From NCBI GenBank assembly GCA_031772625.1, contig CM062817.1:891670184-891734183 (forward strand): a stretch of 64,000 nucleotides of DNA, read 5' to 3'. Positions 10,000 through 20,215 of this stretch are shown piece after piece. The notes beneath the pieces were generated by a model. It made no database searches. It was given only the letters and a program-made list of their open reading frames with translations, and was not told the DNA's origin. Source of the DNA: Pinus tabuliformis. Its lineage: Eukaryota; Streptophyta; Pinopsida; Pinales; Pinaceae. Within the stretch, counting starts at the first letter, position 1; the number at the start of each line of letters is the position of its first letter. The position numbers and the translations under genes were made by a program.

Positions 10000-12123
10000 T
10001 GGTCCAGGTGGCTCCAGACACAGGCAGAAGTCCCAGAGGACTCAAAAGGGGTCAAAATTCAAAGTGGGAAGATTTCTCCCAAAACAACACTAGATCGAAG
10101 TGCTTCCCGCCCTGATTCCAATGGTGTGAACGGAACTCAAATCTGAGATTGTATGAGGGAGAAAGAGCTAGTCAAATTTTTGGTCAAAGTTGGGCTGTGG
10201 GCCAGGTTTAAGTGTTCTACAAATTCACTGTCAACCGGCGTGGGAACCTAATTCCCGAAGATGGGTGAAATTGTGGCCTCTTTAAATTGCTCAATATCAC
10301 TTATTTTTGAAATGTTTGAAAATGACTATATATATATATATATATATATATATGGTGGCCAACCATAACCCCCACCACCTCTATCGGAATTTGCTTGATA
10401 TAAAACGAAATTTATTTAAAAATGGCCAATGGGCCATGACCCCCACCGGCCCCCAACCAACCGTATAACACAACATGAAACAGGGTGGGTGGGCCACCTT
10501 CGGTGGACTCGACCCAAACCTCAACGACATGTGCATATATCTATATATTTGGGCAGGCGGGAATCGAACTCGCCCAGCCACATGGGCAGCCCACTCCATG
10601 GGCGGCGCAACCAAACCTCAAACAAAACACGCCATAAATGTAAACGATTCCATATACCCAAAACCTTCAACGGTTACCAAAACTGTCAACACACATTTAG
10701 GTATAACATTACAATGGTTACAAAAAAAACTCACTGTGTGCCTATTTTATAATAAAAAATAAAAACAATAGTAAAGTTTGGCATGGGCGGGAATTGATCC
10801 CCCGACCCCATGCTTCTAATAGCCTATTTTTACCATTGGGCCAATGGTCAAGTCCTTGTAAATTCCACCCAAGGTAAACTACTTAAGCTCAGTGCATTTC
10901 CATAGCGAGGAAGGGGAGAATGGAAGCGCCAAACGGAGGAACGAAACCACGTTACACAGAGTAGAACAGAGGCCAAAGACTTAGCACATTTTTCAAGACA
11001 TATAATTTTCAATTAATTTTTGCAGGTGGAACCACGATCGTGGAAAAGAGGCAGGTGGAACCATGATTGATCCAAATTTCTAGGAGGGCAAAATTTTGCC
11101 ACTATCCAAATTGGACAAAATTTATGTCTATCCTATACCTCTTAGTGACACGAACCTGATGGCGTAGACAAAAATTTTGATATGAGCAACAAATATTCAG
11201 ATGACCAGGAGGAGGGAATCTTTGAGGAATCTAGGGGGAATATAAAAGATTCCTGTAGCCCCAGATTTTCACTTTGTCAGACTTCAGAAATTTGACAGTC
11301 GGTTTTACACTATTCGACACTACAAATTTGACGGTGCAATCAGATTTCCCATTTGATCATTCTATTTTTCGGCCACTTTTCAAAGTGGAGTGCAAGTGTC
11401 AGAATTCATGTGTGAGTAGTCATTTCCATGAGATTCGACGCCGCAAGATTGATGGTATAGCCAGATCCAACAGTTTATTATCCTCTTCTTTAGATAACTC
11501 CTTGATGTGAGGTATATGAAGTGTGATCATGTACTTCTTTGTCTCTTTGCTTGAGATGCGTTATGTTGTATAGATCCCTATTTGATGTTTGATGTGGGAT
11601 CTTGTTTTCTTCTTGATGTGAGATGTACTTATGTCATGTTTTTATTGAGATCCCCTTGTTTCCATGTTGACGGGATACTCATGTGTCGACATGTATGTTT
11701 GAATTAAGATCCATTGATGCCATATTGGTGGGATGCTCATTATTATCATATGTGAAATTATGTCATGCTGATAGGAGTCCTTATGTGAATGAGAGTTCCT
11801 GTAGGGGAACATCTCGTGGAGCCACTCCTACGTGAGGGCATATTCCTTGCATGATAGAGAAATCACCTTCATATACATCATCACTCTTTCCAGCACTTAA
11901 TGCAGCGGCCTACACCATCTTAACACCAGGGCCCGAAGACGTAGTCCCTCCTGGACGAACTTTGTTATCAACGTCTCTTGTTTTATGTTGCTTATTCTTG
12001 TCATGTTTCTTCTTCTTTACAACATGCATGTATGTCCCTTTATGATCTTTTAAATGCAATTCTAATCACATCACAAAAGCAAAAGATCTTGGTTAAATCC
12101 GGGAGTTGAGTCAACTCGGATCA
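10000..12123 (+). repeat. Element C LTR 1, 2124 bp
   Basis: This is one of three copies. It includes a (TA)n run at about 10324-10352, a GC-richer part near 10430-10620, two tRNA-like boxes on the minus strand, a CCACGATCGTGG palindrome near 11031, and TATAAAAG near 11240. That TATA-like string reads TCTAAAA in copies 2 and 3. Short open frames within it differ between copies and are not genes. Confidence 0.9.
10779..10850 (-). other. tRNA-like segment with A and B box resemblance in LTR 1
   Basis: On the minus strand TTGGCCCAATGGTA resembles the Pol III A box (TRGCNNAGYGG). About 35 bp later GGGGGATCAATTCCC resembles the B box and T-loop (GGTTCGANTCC), followed by GCCCATGCCA. Equivalent segments occur at 14820-14892 and 18866-18932. 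About 200 bp away a second T-loop-like string, GAGTTCGATTCCC on the minus strand (near 10555-10570), reads GGGTTCGATTCCC in LTR 3, an excellent B box. No complete cloverleaf is evident, so this looks like a tRNA-derived (SINE-like) remnant and not a working tRNA gene. Confidence 0.45.
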
Positions 12124-12127
12124 ATTT

Positions 12128-12139
12128 TGGGATCAGAGC
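12128..12139 (+). promoter_or_regulatory. Element C primer binding site, first internal region
   Basis: TGGGATCAGAGC lies 4 bp after LTR 1. It is one mismatch from the initiator Met-tRNA primer site TGGTATCAGAGC. The corresponding site after LTR 2 is TGGTATTAGAGT at 16146-16157. Confidence 0.8.
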
Positions 12140-12174
12140 GATCTTTGCATGGATGTGAATTACGAGCGTGAACA

Positions 12175-13534
12175 ATGGAACGTGCAGTGATGGAGGATGA
12201 CAAAGCGATGTATGAAACCATGCTCAGAATTTACCAAAAGGTGGAAATAATGTATGAAGCTCTACAAAAAGAGACAGAGGAAAAGGAGCGATTGCAGCTT
12301 CAATTGCGAGCCACGAAAGAGGCCCTAGAAGAGCTGAAGTACAGTAGCTAGAGTCTTGAAGTAGAGAACACTGAATTGAAGATGCTTCTACATGAAGAGA
12401 AAGAGAAAAAATAGAGCTTTCTACGACAACTGCAAGCTAAGGAAGAGGCCTTGGAAAAGCTTCAGCGTGACCCATATGAGGTAAAAAGTAATTCTTCGTC
12501 TTCATGTATGTTTCTTGATGATGATTTCGCTATTTTTTGAAAATCATACCGCAGGAATTGCTCCAAACTGTTGAAGAAAATGGGGTATGAAGGAAAAGGT
12601 TTGAGCAATAATGGCCAAGGCATTGTCAACCCCATCAAAGTAGAAGAATTACCCCGTTAGGCAGGACTTGGGTATGTCAGGAAAGAAGTTGGGGCATCTG
12701 CCAAGACAGACATCGAACAACCAACAATAGATGATGAGCAGCCCTCATTAGTTCTTTCCAACTCAACAGTGGAGGTAAAAGATGTTGATTTCCTTTCAGT
12801 TTCGTCTTCACATAGTATGAGTTCTCTTGGAGATTTGGAGATCCCAATTACAGGGACAAACACATCCCTTGGAGGTTTTGTAGAGACCTCAATTTGCAGG
12901 CTTGAGATACATCGAGGGAGAATGCTTGAAGGTGTCAGATTTTTCCGAGACATTGTTGAAATCGTCGAGGAAAGAGAATGATGGGAACACATCCCCATCA
13001 TCCCATGGAAGTACCCATTGCACGGAAGGAGCTGAGGCAAGCTCTCATCGCCATAATGACATCAGAGGTAGCAAGGAAAGGTATAACCAGTCTAGATATT
13101 CGAATGTTCATTTCAATTATAATCATGTTGTTAATGATGGATATAAATCAAGGCATCAAAAAACATTTACTTTTTGTCGATTACATAACCACACATTTTC
13201 TAAGTGTTGGAAAAGGATAGCAACACACAAAAGGATGAGGCATGACAGACCCTCTCAACAAAAGGCAAAGAAAAAGCATATTTGGAGGAAGAATACCTAT
13301 TGCAGAAATTGCGACAGAGGTGGCCATCAAAGGGCCACATGTTGGAGGCTCCATCCAAAGAAGCGCCTTAAAGACAAAGCGTCGGTGCATGAACCAGGTG
13401 AAACAATTGTTCAACAAGAAAAAACACCACAGGGAGATGACCCTTTCACATCGATAAGTGAAAAATGGTTTCTAGATATGTTAGTTTGTCATGGTTGTGC
13501 TTTTGTAAATCATTTGTTGCATTTTAAAATGTAA
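12175..13534 (+). pseudogene. Element C gag-like protein, copy 1: coiled coil, G-patch, zinc knuckles
   Basis: First copy of the only gene in element C. The start ATG lies shortly after the primer site. Order: a heptad-rich coiled coil (KETEEKERLQLQLRATKEA), then a G-patch with KKMGYEGKGLS and GIVNPIKVEELP, then a Ser-rich linker, then CCHC knuckles. The first knuckle reads FTFCRLHNHTFSKC and has lost its first Cys; the second is CRNCDRGGHQRATC. Stops are TAG at 12349, 12412 and 12658, and a TGA in a short compensated frameshift near 12537. About 74 bp near 12860 present in copy 2 is missing here, which shifts the frame. From 12902 the frame is open to the natural stop at 13534. The last residues read WFLDMLVCHGCAFVNHLL. 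Confidence 0.8.
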
Positions 13535-13711
13535 AAGTGATGATGAGTTTCCCATCACTTGTTAAGCAACAATGATGTCTGATCTTATTTTGTGTTGCAT
13601 TTTAAACTATGAAAGTGATGTTGTGTTTCCATCACTTGTCAGAGCAACAATAGTGTCTGGCCTTATTTTTGTAAATCACGTGTTGTAGTGATGATGTGTT
13701 TTCCATCACTT
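13535..13711 (+). repeat. Three tandem stem-loops right after the element C ORF, copy 1
   Basis: The stem AAGTGATG / CATCACTT recurs at 13535-13560, 13613-13637 and (one pair shorter) 13687-13710, each with a 9-10 nt loop. They lie in a roughly 80-bp tandem repeat that also carries TTGCATTTTAAA and AGCAACAATGATGTCTG. The first hairpin begins at the base after the stop codon. The same array occurs in the second internal region. Confidence 0.85.
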
Positions 13712-14020
13712 ATTGACCTTGTTTTCATAGCTGGGGTATTGTTTCCATTTTGATGTAAACTTGACGATCGAGTATATGTTATAAACTCGTGGCAAGTATG
13801 GGATGCTTGGGTCATTAGTTGGTCATGTAAGTCAAGCATGTAATTTGCAGAATTGTACTACAAGTTTGCAGAGTTTGCAGGTGTCGGCTCATCACTTATG
13901 GATCCGAAGGACAAAGGTGAAGGAGAAGAAAGGGTGACATATCAGATACTTGTAAATGCAAACATGGTACAAAGAAGTTGTATATTATTTTTTCATGCTT
14001 TTGGAGGACCAAAAGCTCCT

Positions 14021-14033
14021 TAGTGGAGAGGAT
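14021..14033 (+). promoter_or_regulatory. Element C polypurine tract before LTR 2
   Basis: The purine-rich run TAGTGGAGAGGAT ends directly at the TGATCCA start of LTR 2. The equivalent before LTR 3 is CAGTGGGGATGAT at 18096-18108. Confidence 0.7.
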
Positions 14034-16141
14034 TGATCCAGGTGGCTTAATACACAAGCAGAAGTCCCAGAGGACTCAAAAGTGGACAAAATTAAAAGTG
14101 GGCATATTACTCCCAAATCAACACCATATCAAAGTGCTCATCGCCCTGACTCCAACGGTGCGAATGACACTCAAACCCGAGCTCATATGAGGGAGAAAGT
14201 TCCAGTCAAAGTTTTGGTCAAAGTCGTGTTGTGGTCCAGGTTTAAGTGTCTTACAAATTCATCATCAAATGGCATGGGAACCTAGCTCCTGAAGATGGGC
14301 GAAATTGTGGCCTCTTTAAATTGCCCAATATCCCTTATTTTTGAAATATTTGAAAATGACTATTATAATTAAAAAAGTAAAAAAAATATATAAAAAAATG
14401 GTGGCGGGCCATGACCCATGCCACCTCTATCAGAATTTGCTTAATATAAAACAAAATATATTTAAAAATGGACGATGGGCCATGACCCCTGTCGGCTCCC
14501 AACTAATTGTATAACACAACATGAAACCGGGTGGGCGGGCCACCTCTGGTGGACCCGGCCCACACCCCAACGACATGTGCATATATATATTTGGGCCGGC
14601 AGGAATCGAACTCCCCTGGCCACGTGGCCGGCCCGCTCCACGGGTGGCCCAACCAAACCTCAAACAAAACATGCCATAAATGTAAACAGTTCCACATACC
14701 CAAATCCATCAACAATTACCAAAACTGTCAGCACACATTTATGTATAACGTTACAACGGTTACAAAAAAAAAAAACCGCGCGCTTATTTTATAATAAAAA
14801 TAAAAAGAAGAGAAAATTTTGGCATGGAAGGGATTTGATCCCTCGACCCCATGCTTCTAATAGCCTATTTTTACCATTGGGACAATGGCCAAGTCCTTGT
14901 AAATTCCGCCCAACGTAAATTGCTTAAGCTCAGTTCATTTCCACAGCGAGGAAGGGGAGAACGGGAGCGCAAAATGGAGGAATGAAACCACGTTATGCAG
15001 AGTGGAACAAAGGCCAAAGACTGAGTGCATTTTTTGAGACATATGATTTTTAATTAATTTTTGCAGGTGGAACCATGATCGTGGAAAAGAGGCAGGTGGA
15101 ACCATGATTGAGCCAAATTTCCAAGAGGGAAAAATTTTGCCAGTGTCAAAATTGAACAAACTTTATGTCTATCCTACACCTCCCAACGACATGAACCTGA
15201 TGGCAAAATTTTGATATGAGCAGTAGATCTTCAGATGACCCAGAGGAGGGAATCTTTGAGGAATCTAGGGGGAATCTAAAATATTCTTGTAGCCCCAGAT
15301 TTTCACTTTGTCAGAATTCAAAAATTTGACAGTTGATTTTACACTATTCGATGCCACAAATCTGATGGTGCAATCAAATTTCCCATTTGATCATTCTAAT
15401 TTTTGGCCACTTTTCAAAGTGGAGTGCAAGTATCAACATTCATGTGTGAGCAATCATTTTCCATGAGATTTGATGCTGCAAGATTGATGGTATAGCTAGA
15501 TCCAACAGTTTATTATCCCCTTCTTCAGATAACTCCTTGATGTGAGGTATATGCAATGTTATCATGTACTTCTTTGTCTCTTTTCTTGAAATGCATTATG
15601 ATGTATAGATCCCTATTTGATGTTTGATGTGGGATCTTGTTTTCTTCTTGATGTGAGATGTACTTATTATCATGTTTTGATTGAGATCCCCTTGTCGCCA
15701 TGTTGACGGGATACTCATGTATCGACATGTATGTTTGAATTGAGATCCCTTGATGCCATGTTAGCGGGATGCTCATTATTATCATACGTGAAATTATGTC
15801 ATGATGATAGGAGTCCTTTTTGGAATGAGAGTTCCTGCATTGGAACATCTTGTGGAGCCACTCCTTCGTTAGGGCATATTCCTTGCATGATAGAGAAATC
15901 ACCTTCATGTACACTTAATGCAGCGGCCTACACCATCTTGGCACCAGGGCCCAAAGACATAGTCCCTCTTGGATGAACTCCGTTATCAATGTCTCTTGTT
16001 TTATGTTGCTGATTCTTGTCATGTTTCTTCTTATTTACAACATTCATAAATATCCCTTTATGCTCTTTTAAATGAAATTCTAATCACATCATGAAATCAA
16101 AAGGTCTTGGTTAAATCCGGGAGTTGAGTCAACTTGGATCA
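14034..16141 (+). repeat. Element C LTR 2, 2108 bp
   Basis: The middle LTR, shared by the two units, serves as 3' LTR of the first and 5' LTR of the second. It runs from TGATCCAGG to CTTGGATCA and is collinear with LTRs 1 and 3 over its full length by eye. A tRNA-like segment lies at 14820-14892 on the minus strand. The (TA)n run of LTR 1 is replaced by an A-rich stretch near 14365. Confidence 0.9.
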
Positions 16142-16145
16142 AGTT

Positions 16146-16157
16146 TGGTATTAGAGT
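16146..16157 (+). promoter_or_regulatory. Element C primer binding site, second internal region
   Basis: TGGTATTAGAGT lies 4 bp after LTR 2, two mismatches from the initiator Met-tRNA site. Confidence 0.75.
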
Positions 16158-16192
16158 AGTCTTTTCGTGGATGTGAATTGCGAGCATGAACA

Positions 16193-17620
16193 ATGGAATG
16201 TGCAACGATGGAGGGTTACAAAGCAATGTATGAGACCATGATCATAATTTCCCAAAAGTTTGAAATAATGTATGAAGCTCTACAAAAAGAGACAAAGGAA
16301 AAGGAGCGATTGCAGCTTCAGTTGCAAGCCACAGAAGAGGCCCTAGAAGAGCTGAAGTACAACAGCCAGAGTCTTCAAGTAGAGAAAGCTGAATTGAAGA
16401 TGATTCTACATGAAGAGAAAGAGGAAAAGTAGAGTTTGCTACGACAACTGCAAGCTAATGACGAGGCCTTGGAAAAGCTTCAACATGACCCATGTGAGGT
16501 AAAAAGTAATTCTTCGTCTTCATGTATGTTTCCTTATGATGATTTCGCTATTTTTGAAAATCATACCACAAGAATTGGCTCCAAACTGTTGAATAAAATG
16601 GGGTATGAAGGAAAAGGCTTGGGCATTAGTGGCAAAGGCATTGTCAACCCCATCAAAGTAGAAGAATTACCTCGTTAGGCAGGACTTGGGTATGTCAGGA
16701 AAGAAGTTGGGGAATCCGAAAAGACAGATAGAAAACCACCAACAACAGATGATGAGCAGCCCTCATCAGTTCTTTCCAAATCAAGAATGGAGGTAAAACA
16801 TGTTGATTTACTTTCAGTTTCGTCTTCACATAGTATGATTTCTGTTGGAGATTTGGACATCCCAATTACAGGGACAAACATGAGGCTCCTTACCAGGATG
16901 AGGTACAAGGAGGAAAAAGAACTTGTTGTTAATAACCAAGGCATAACTCAACCATTGGAGGTTGTGCAGAGACCTCAATTTGCAGGCTTGAGATACACTA
17001 AGGGAGAATGCTCGAAGGTGTCAAATTCTTCCAAGACATCGTTGAAATCGTCAAGGAAAGAGAATGATGGGAACACATCCTCATCATCCCTTGGTAGTAC
17101 CCATTGCAAGGAAGGAGCCGAGGCAAGCTCTCATCGCCATAATGACATCAGAGATAGCAAGGAAACGTATAACCAGTCTAGATAATTGAATGTTCATTTC
17201 AATTATAATCACATTTTTAATGATGTACATAAATCAAGGCATCAAAAAACATGTACTTTTTGTGGATTACATAACCACACATTTTCTAAGTGTTGGAAAA
17301 GGATAGCTGCACACAAAAGGATGAGGCGTGAAAGGCCCTCTCAACAACAGACAAAGAAGAAGCAGATCTGGAGGAAGAAGACCTATTGCAGTCATTGTAA
17401 CAGAGGTGGCCATCAAAGGGCCACATGTTGGTGGCTCCATCCAGAGTAGCGCCTTAAAGTCAAAGCGTTGGTGCATGAACCAGGTGAAACAGTTTTTTGA
17501 CAAGAAAAACCACCACAAGGAGATGACCCATTCACATCGATAAGTGAAAAATGGTTTCTAGATATGTTAGCTTGTCATGGTCATGCTTTTGTAAATCATT
17601 TGTTGCATTTTAAAATGTAA
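16193..17620 (+). pseudogene. Element C gag-like protein, copy 2: coiled coil, G-patch, two zinc knuckles
   Basis: The better preserved copy, a single frame of about 475 codons with internal stops. Residues 1-80: coiled coil (KERLQLQLQATEEALEELKY). Residues about 128-167: G-patch (LLNKMGYEGKGLG, GIVNPIKVEELP, then AGLGYVRKEVG after a stop). Middle: Ser-rich linker. C-terminus: two CCHC knuckles, CTFCGLHNHTFSKC (near 17254) and CSHCNRGGHQRATC (near 17389), as in nucleic-acid-binding gag proteins. Stops are TAG at 16430 and 16676 (both shared with copy 1), TAA at 17183, TAG at 17447 and TGA near 17498. Shared stops predate the duplication or are read through. No enzymatic domain is present. G-patch segments are known in retroviral and some Tat-type gypsy polyproteins, so a gypsy origin is possible. 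Confidence 0.8.
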
Positions 17621-17793
17621 AAGTGATGATGGGTTTTCCATCACTTGTTAAGCAACAATGATGTCTAGTCTTATTTTGTGTTGCATTTTAAACTGTGAAA
17701 GTGATGTTGTGTTTCCATCACTTGTTAGAGCAACAATAGTGTCTGGCCTTATTTTTGTACATGTGTTGCAGTGATGATGTGTTTTCCATCACT
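17621..17793 (+). repeat. Three tandem stem-loops after the element C ORF, copy 2
   Basis: The same hairpin stem AAGTGATG / CATCACTT occurs at 17621-17646, 17699-17723 and (one pair shorter) 17770-17793. Loops differ slightly between copies (for example ATGGGTTTTC here, ATGAGTTTCC in copy 1), while stems are unchanged. Confidence 0.85.
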
Positions 17794-18108
17794 TCTTGAC
17801 CTTGTTTTCATAGCTGGGGTATTGTTTCCATTTTGAGGTAAACTTGAACATCGAGTATGTCTTATAAACTCATGGCAAGTATGGGATGCTTGGGTCATTA
17901 GTTGGTCATGTAAGTCAAGCATGTAATTTGCAGAATTGTACTACAGGTTTGCATAGGTTGTAGGTGTCAGCTCATCCCTTATGGCTCCGAAGGAGAAAGG
18001 TGAAGGAGAAGGAAGGGTGACATATCATATAATTTTAAGTGCAGATAAGGTACAAAGAAGTTTTAGATTATTTTTTTAGAGGACCAAAAGCTCCTCAGTG
18101 GGGATGAT

Positions 18109-20210
18109 TGATCCAAGTGGCTCCAGACACAAGCAGAAGTCCCAAAGGACTCAAAAGGGGTCAAAATTCAAAGTGGGAAGATTGCTACCAATCTAGCACC
18201 AGATTGAAGTGCTCGTCGCCCTAATTCTAACGATGTGAATGACACTCAAATCCAAGCTCGTATGAGGGAGAAAGAGCCCGTCAAATTTTTGGTCAAAGTT
18301 GGGCTGTGGGCCAGGATTAAGTGTCCTACAAATTCACCATCAAACGGTGTGGGAACCTAGCTCTCGAAGACGGGTGAAATTGTGGCCTCTTTAAATTGCT
18401 GAATATCCCCTATTTTCGAAATATTTGAAAATGACTATTATAATTAAAAAATAAAAATATATATAAAAAAATGGTGGCAGGCCATGACCCCCACCACCTC
18501 TATTGAAATTTGCTTAATATAAACCAAAATTTATTTAAAAATGCCGACGGGCCATGGCCCCCGCCGCCCCCCAACCAACCATATAACACAATATGACACG
18601 GCCCACATCCCACCAACATGTGCATATATATATTTGGGCTGGTGGGAATCGAACCCGTGCAACCATGTGGCCGGCCCACTCCACGTGGGACCCAAACAAA
18701 CGTCAAACAAAACAAACCATAAATGTAAACGGTTCCGCATACTTGAAACCATCAAAGGTTACCAAAACCGTCAACACACATTTATGTATAATGTTACAAC
18801 GATTACAAAAAAAAAACTAACTGCGCGCCTATTTTATAATAAAAAATAAAAACAAGAGCCAATTTTGGCATGGGCGAGATTTGATACCCCTACCCCATGC
18901 TTCTAATAGCCTATTTTTACCATTGGGCCAACAACCAAGTCCTTGTAAATTCTGCCCAATGTAAACTACTTAAGCTCAGTTCATTTCCACAGCGAGAAAG
19001 GGGAGAAAGGAAGCACCAAATGGAGGAATGAAACCACGTTGTGCAGAGTGGAACGAAGGCCAAAGATTGAGCACGCTTTTTGAGACATATGATTTTTAAT
19101 TAATTTTTGCAGGTGGAACCATGATCGTGGAAAAGAGGCATGTGGAACCACGATTGAGCCAAATTTCCAAGAGGGAAATTTTTTTCCAGTGTCCAAATTG
19201 GACAAACTTTATGTCTATCCTACACCTCCCAGTGACACGAACCTGATGGCACAGACAAAATATTGATATGAGCAGTAGATCTTCAGATGACCCGGAGGAG
19301 GGAATCTTTGAGGAGTCTAGGGGGAATCTAAAAGATTCTTGTAGCCCCAGATTTTCACTTTGTCAGAATTCAGAAATTTGACAGTCGATTTTACACTATT
19401 CGACGCAACAAATCTGATGGTGCAATCATATTTCCCATTTGATCATTCTATTTTTTGGCCACTTTTCAAAGTGGAGTGCAGGTGTCAACATTCATGTGTT
19501 AGCAGTCATTTCCATGATATTCGAAGCTGTGAGATTGATGGTACAACCACATCCAACAGTTTATTATCCTCTTCTTAAGATAACTCCTTGATGTGAGGTA
19601 TATGCAGTTTGATCATGTACTTCTTTGTGTCTTTGCTTGAGATGCATTATGCTGTATAGATCTATGTTTGATGTTTGATGTGGGATCTTGTTTTCTTCTT
19701 GATGTGATATGTACTTATTGTCATGTTTTGATTGAGATCCCCTTGTTGCCATGTTGATGGGATACTCCTGTGTCAACATGTATGTTTGAATTGAGATACC
19801 TTGATACCATGTTGGAGGGATTCTCATTATTATCATACATGAAATTATGTCATGCTGATAGGAGTCCTTTTGTGAATGAGAGTTCCTACAACGAAACATC
19901 TTGTGGAGCCACTCCTGCGTGAGGGCGTATTCCTTGCATGATAGAGAAATCACCTTCATGTACATCATCACTCTTTCTAGCACTTAATGCAGCGACCTAC
20001 ACCATCTTGACACCAGGGCTCGGAGACGTAGTCCTTCCTGGATGAAATCCGTTATCAACATCTCTTGTCTTATGTTGCTGATTCTTGTCATGTTTCTTCT
20101 TCTTTACAACATGCATGTATGTCCCTTTATGCTCTTTTAAATGCAATTCTAATCACATCACGAAAGTAAAAGATCTTGGTTAAATTTGGGAGTTTAGTCA
20201 ACTTGGATCA
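18109..20210 (+). repeat. Element C LTR 3, 2102 bp
   Basis: It begins TGATCCAAGTGG and ends AACTTGGATCA, followed by target duplication TAGAG (20211-20215) and a return to element B sequence. A tRNA-like segment is at 18866-18932 on the minus strand. It lacks part of the GC-richer section around 18580 found in LTRs 1 and 2. Confidence 0.9.
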
Positions 20211-20215
20211 TAGAG

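Larger units (their letters stand above)
10000..20210 (+). mobile_element. Element C: tandem gag-only retrotransposon with three LTRs
   Basis: The order is LTR (10000-12123), internal (12124-14033), LTR (14034-16141), internal (16142-18108), LTR (18109-20210), flanked by perfect 5-bp duplications. LTRs begin TGATCCA (TGGTCCA in the first) and end TGGATCA, a 7-bp terminal inverted repeat. Each internal region is only 1.9-2.0 kb, with a primer site, one gag-like ORF, a hairpin array and a polypurine tract. It has no protease, RT, RNase H or integrase. This matches the plant TR-GAG/LARD type of non-autonomous element. A single shared target duplication implies one insertion whose extra unit arose by unequal recombination or arrived already tandem. 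Confidence 0.9.

Noticed and set aside
10779-10850. Functional tRNA gene
   Set aside because: The boxes are recognisable but acceptor and anticodon stems do not pair convincingly, and the segment drifts between LTR copies.
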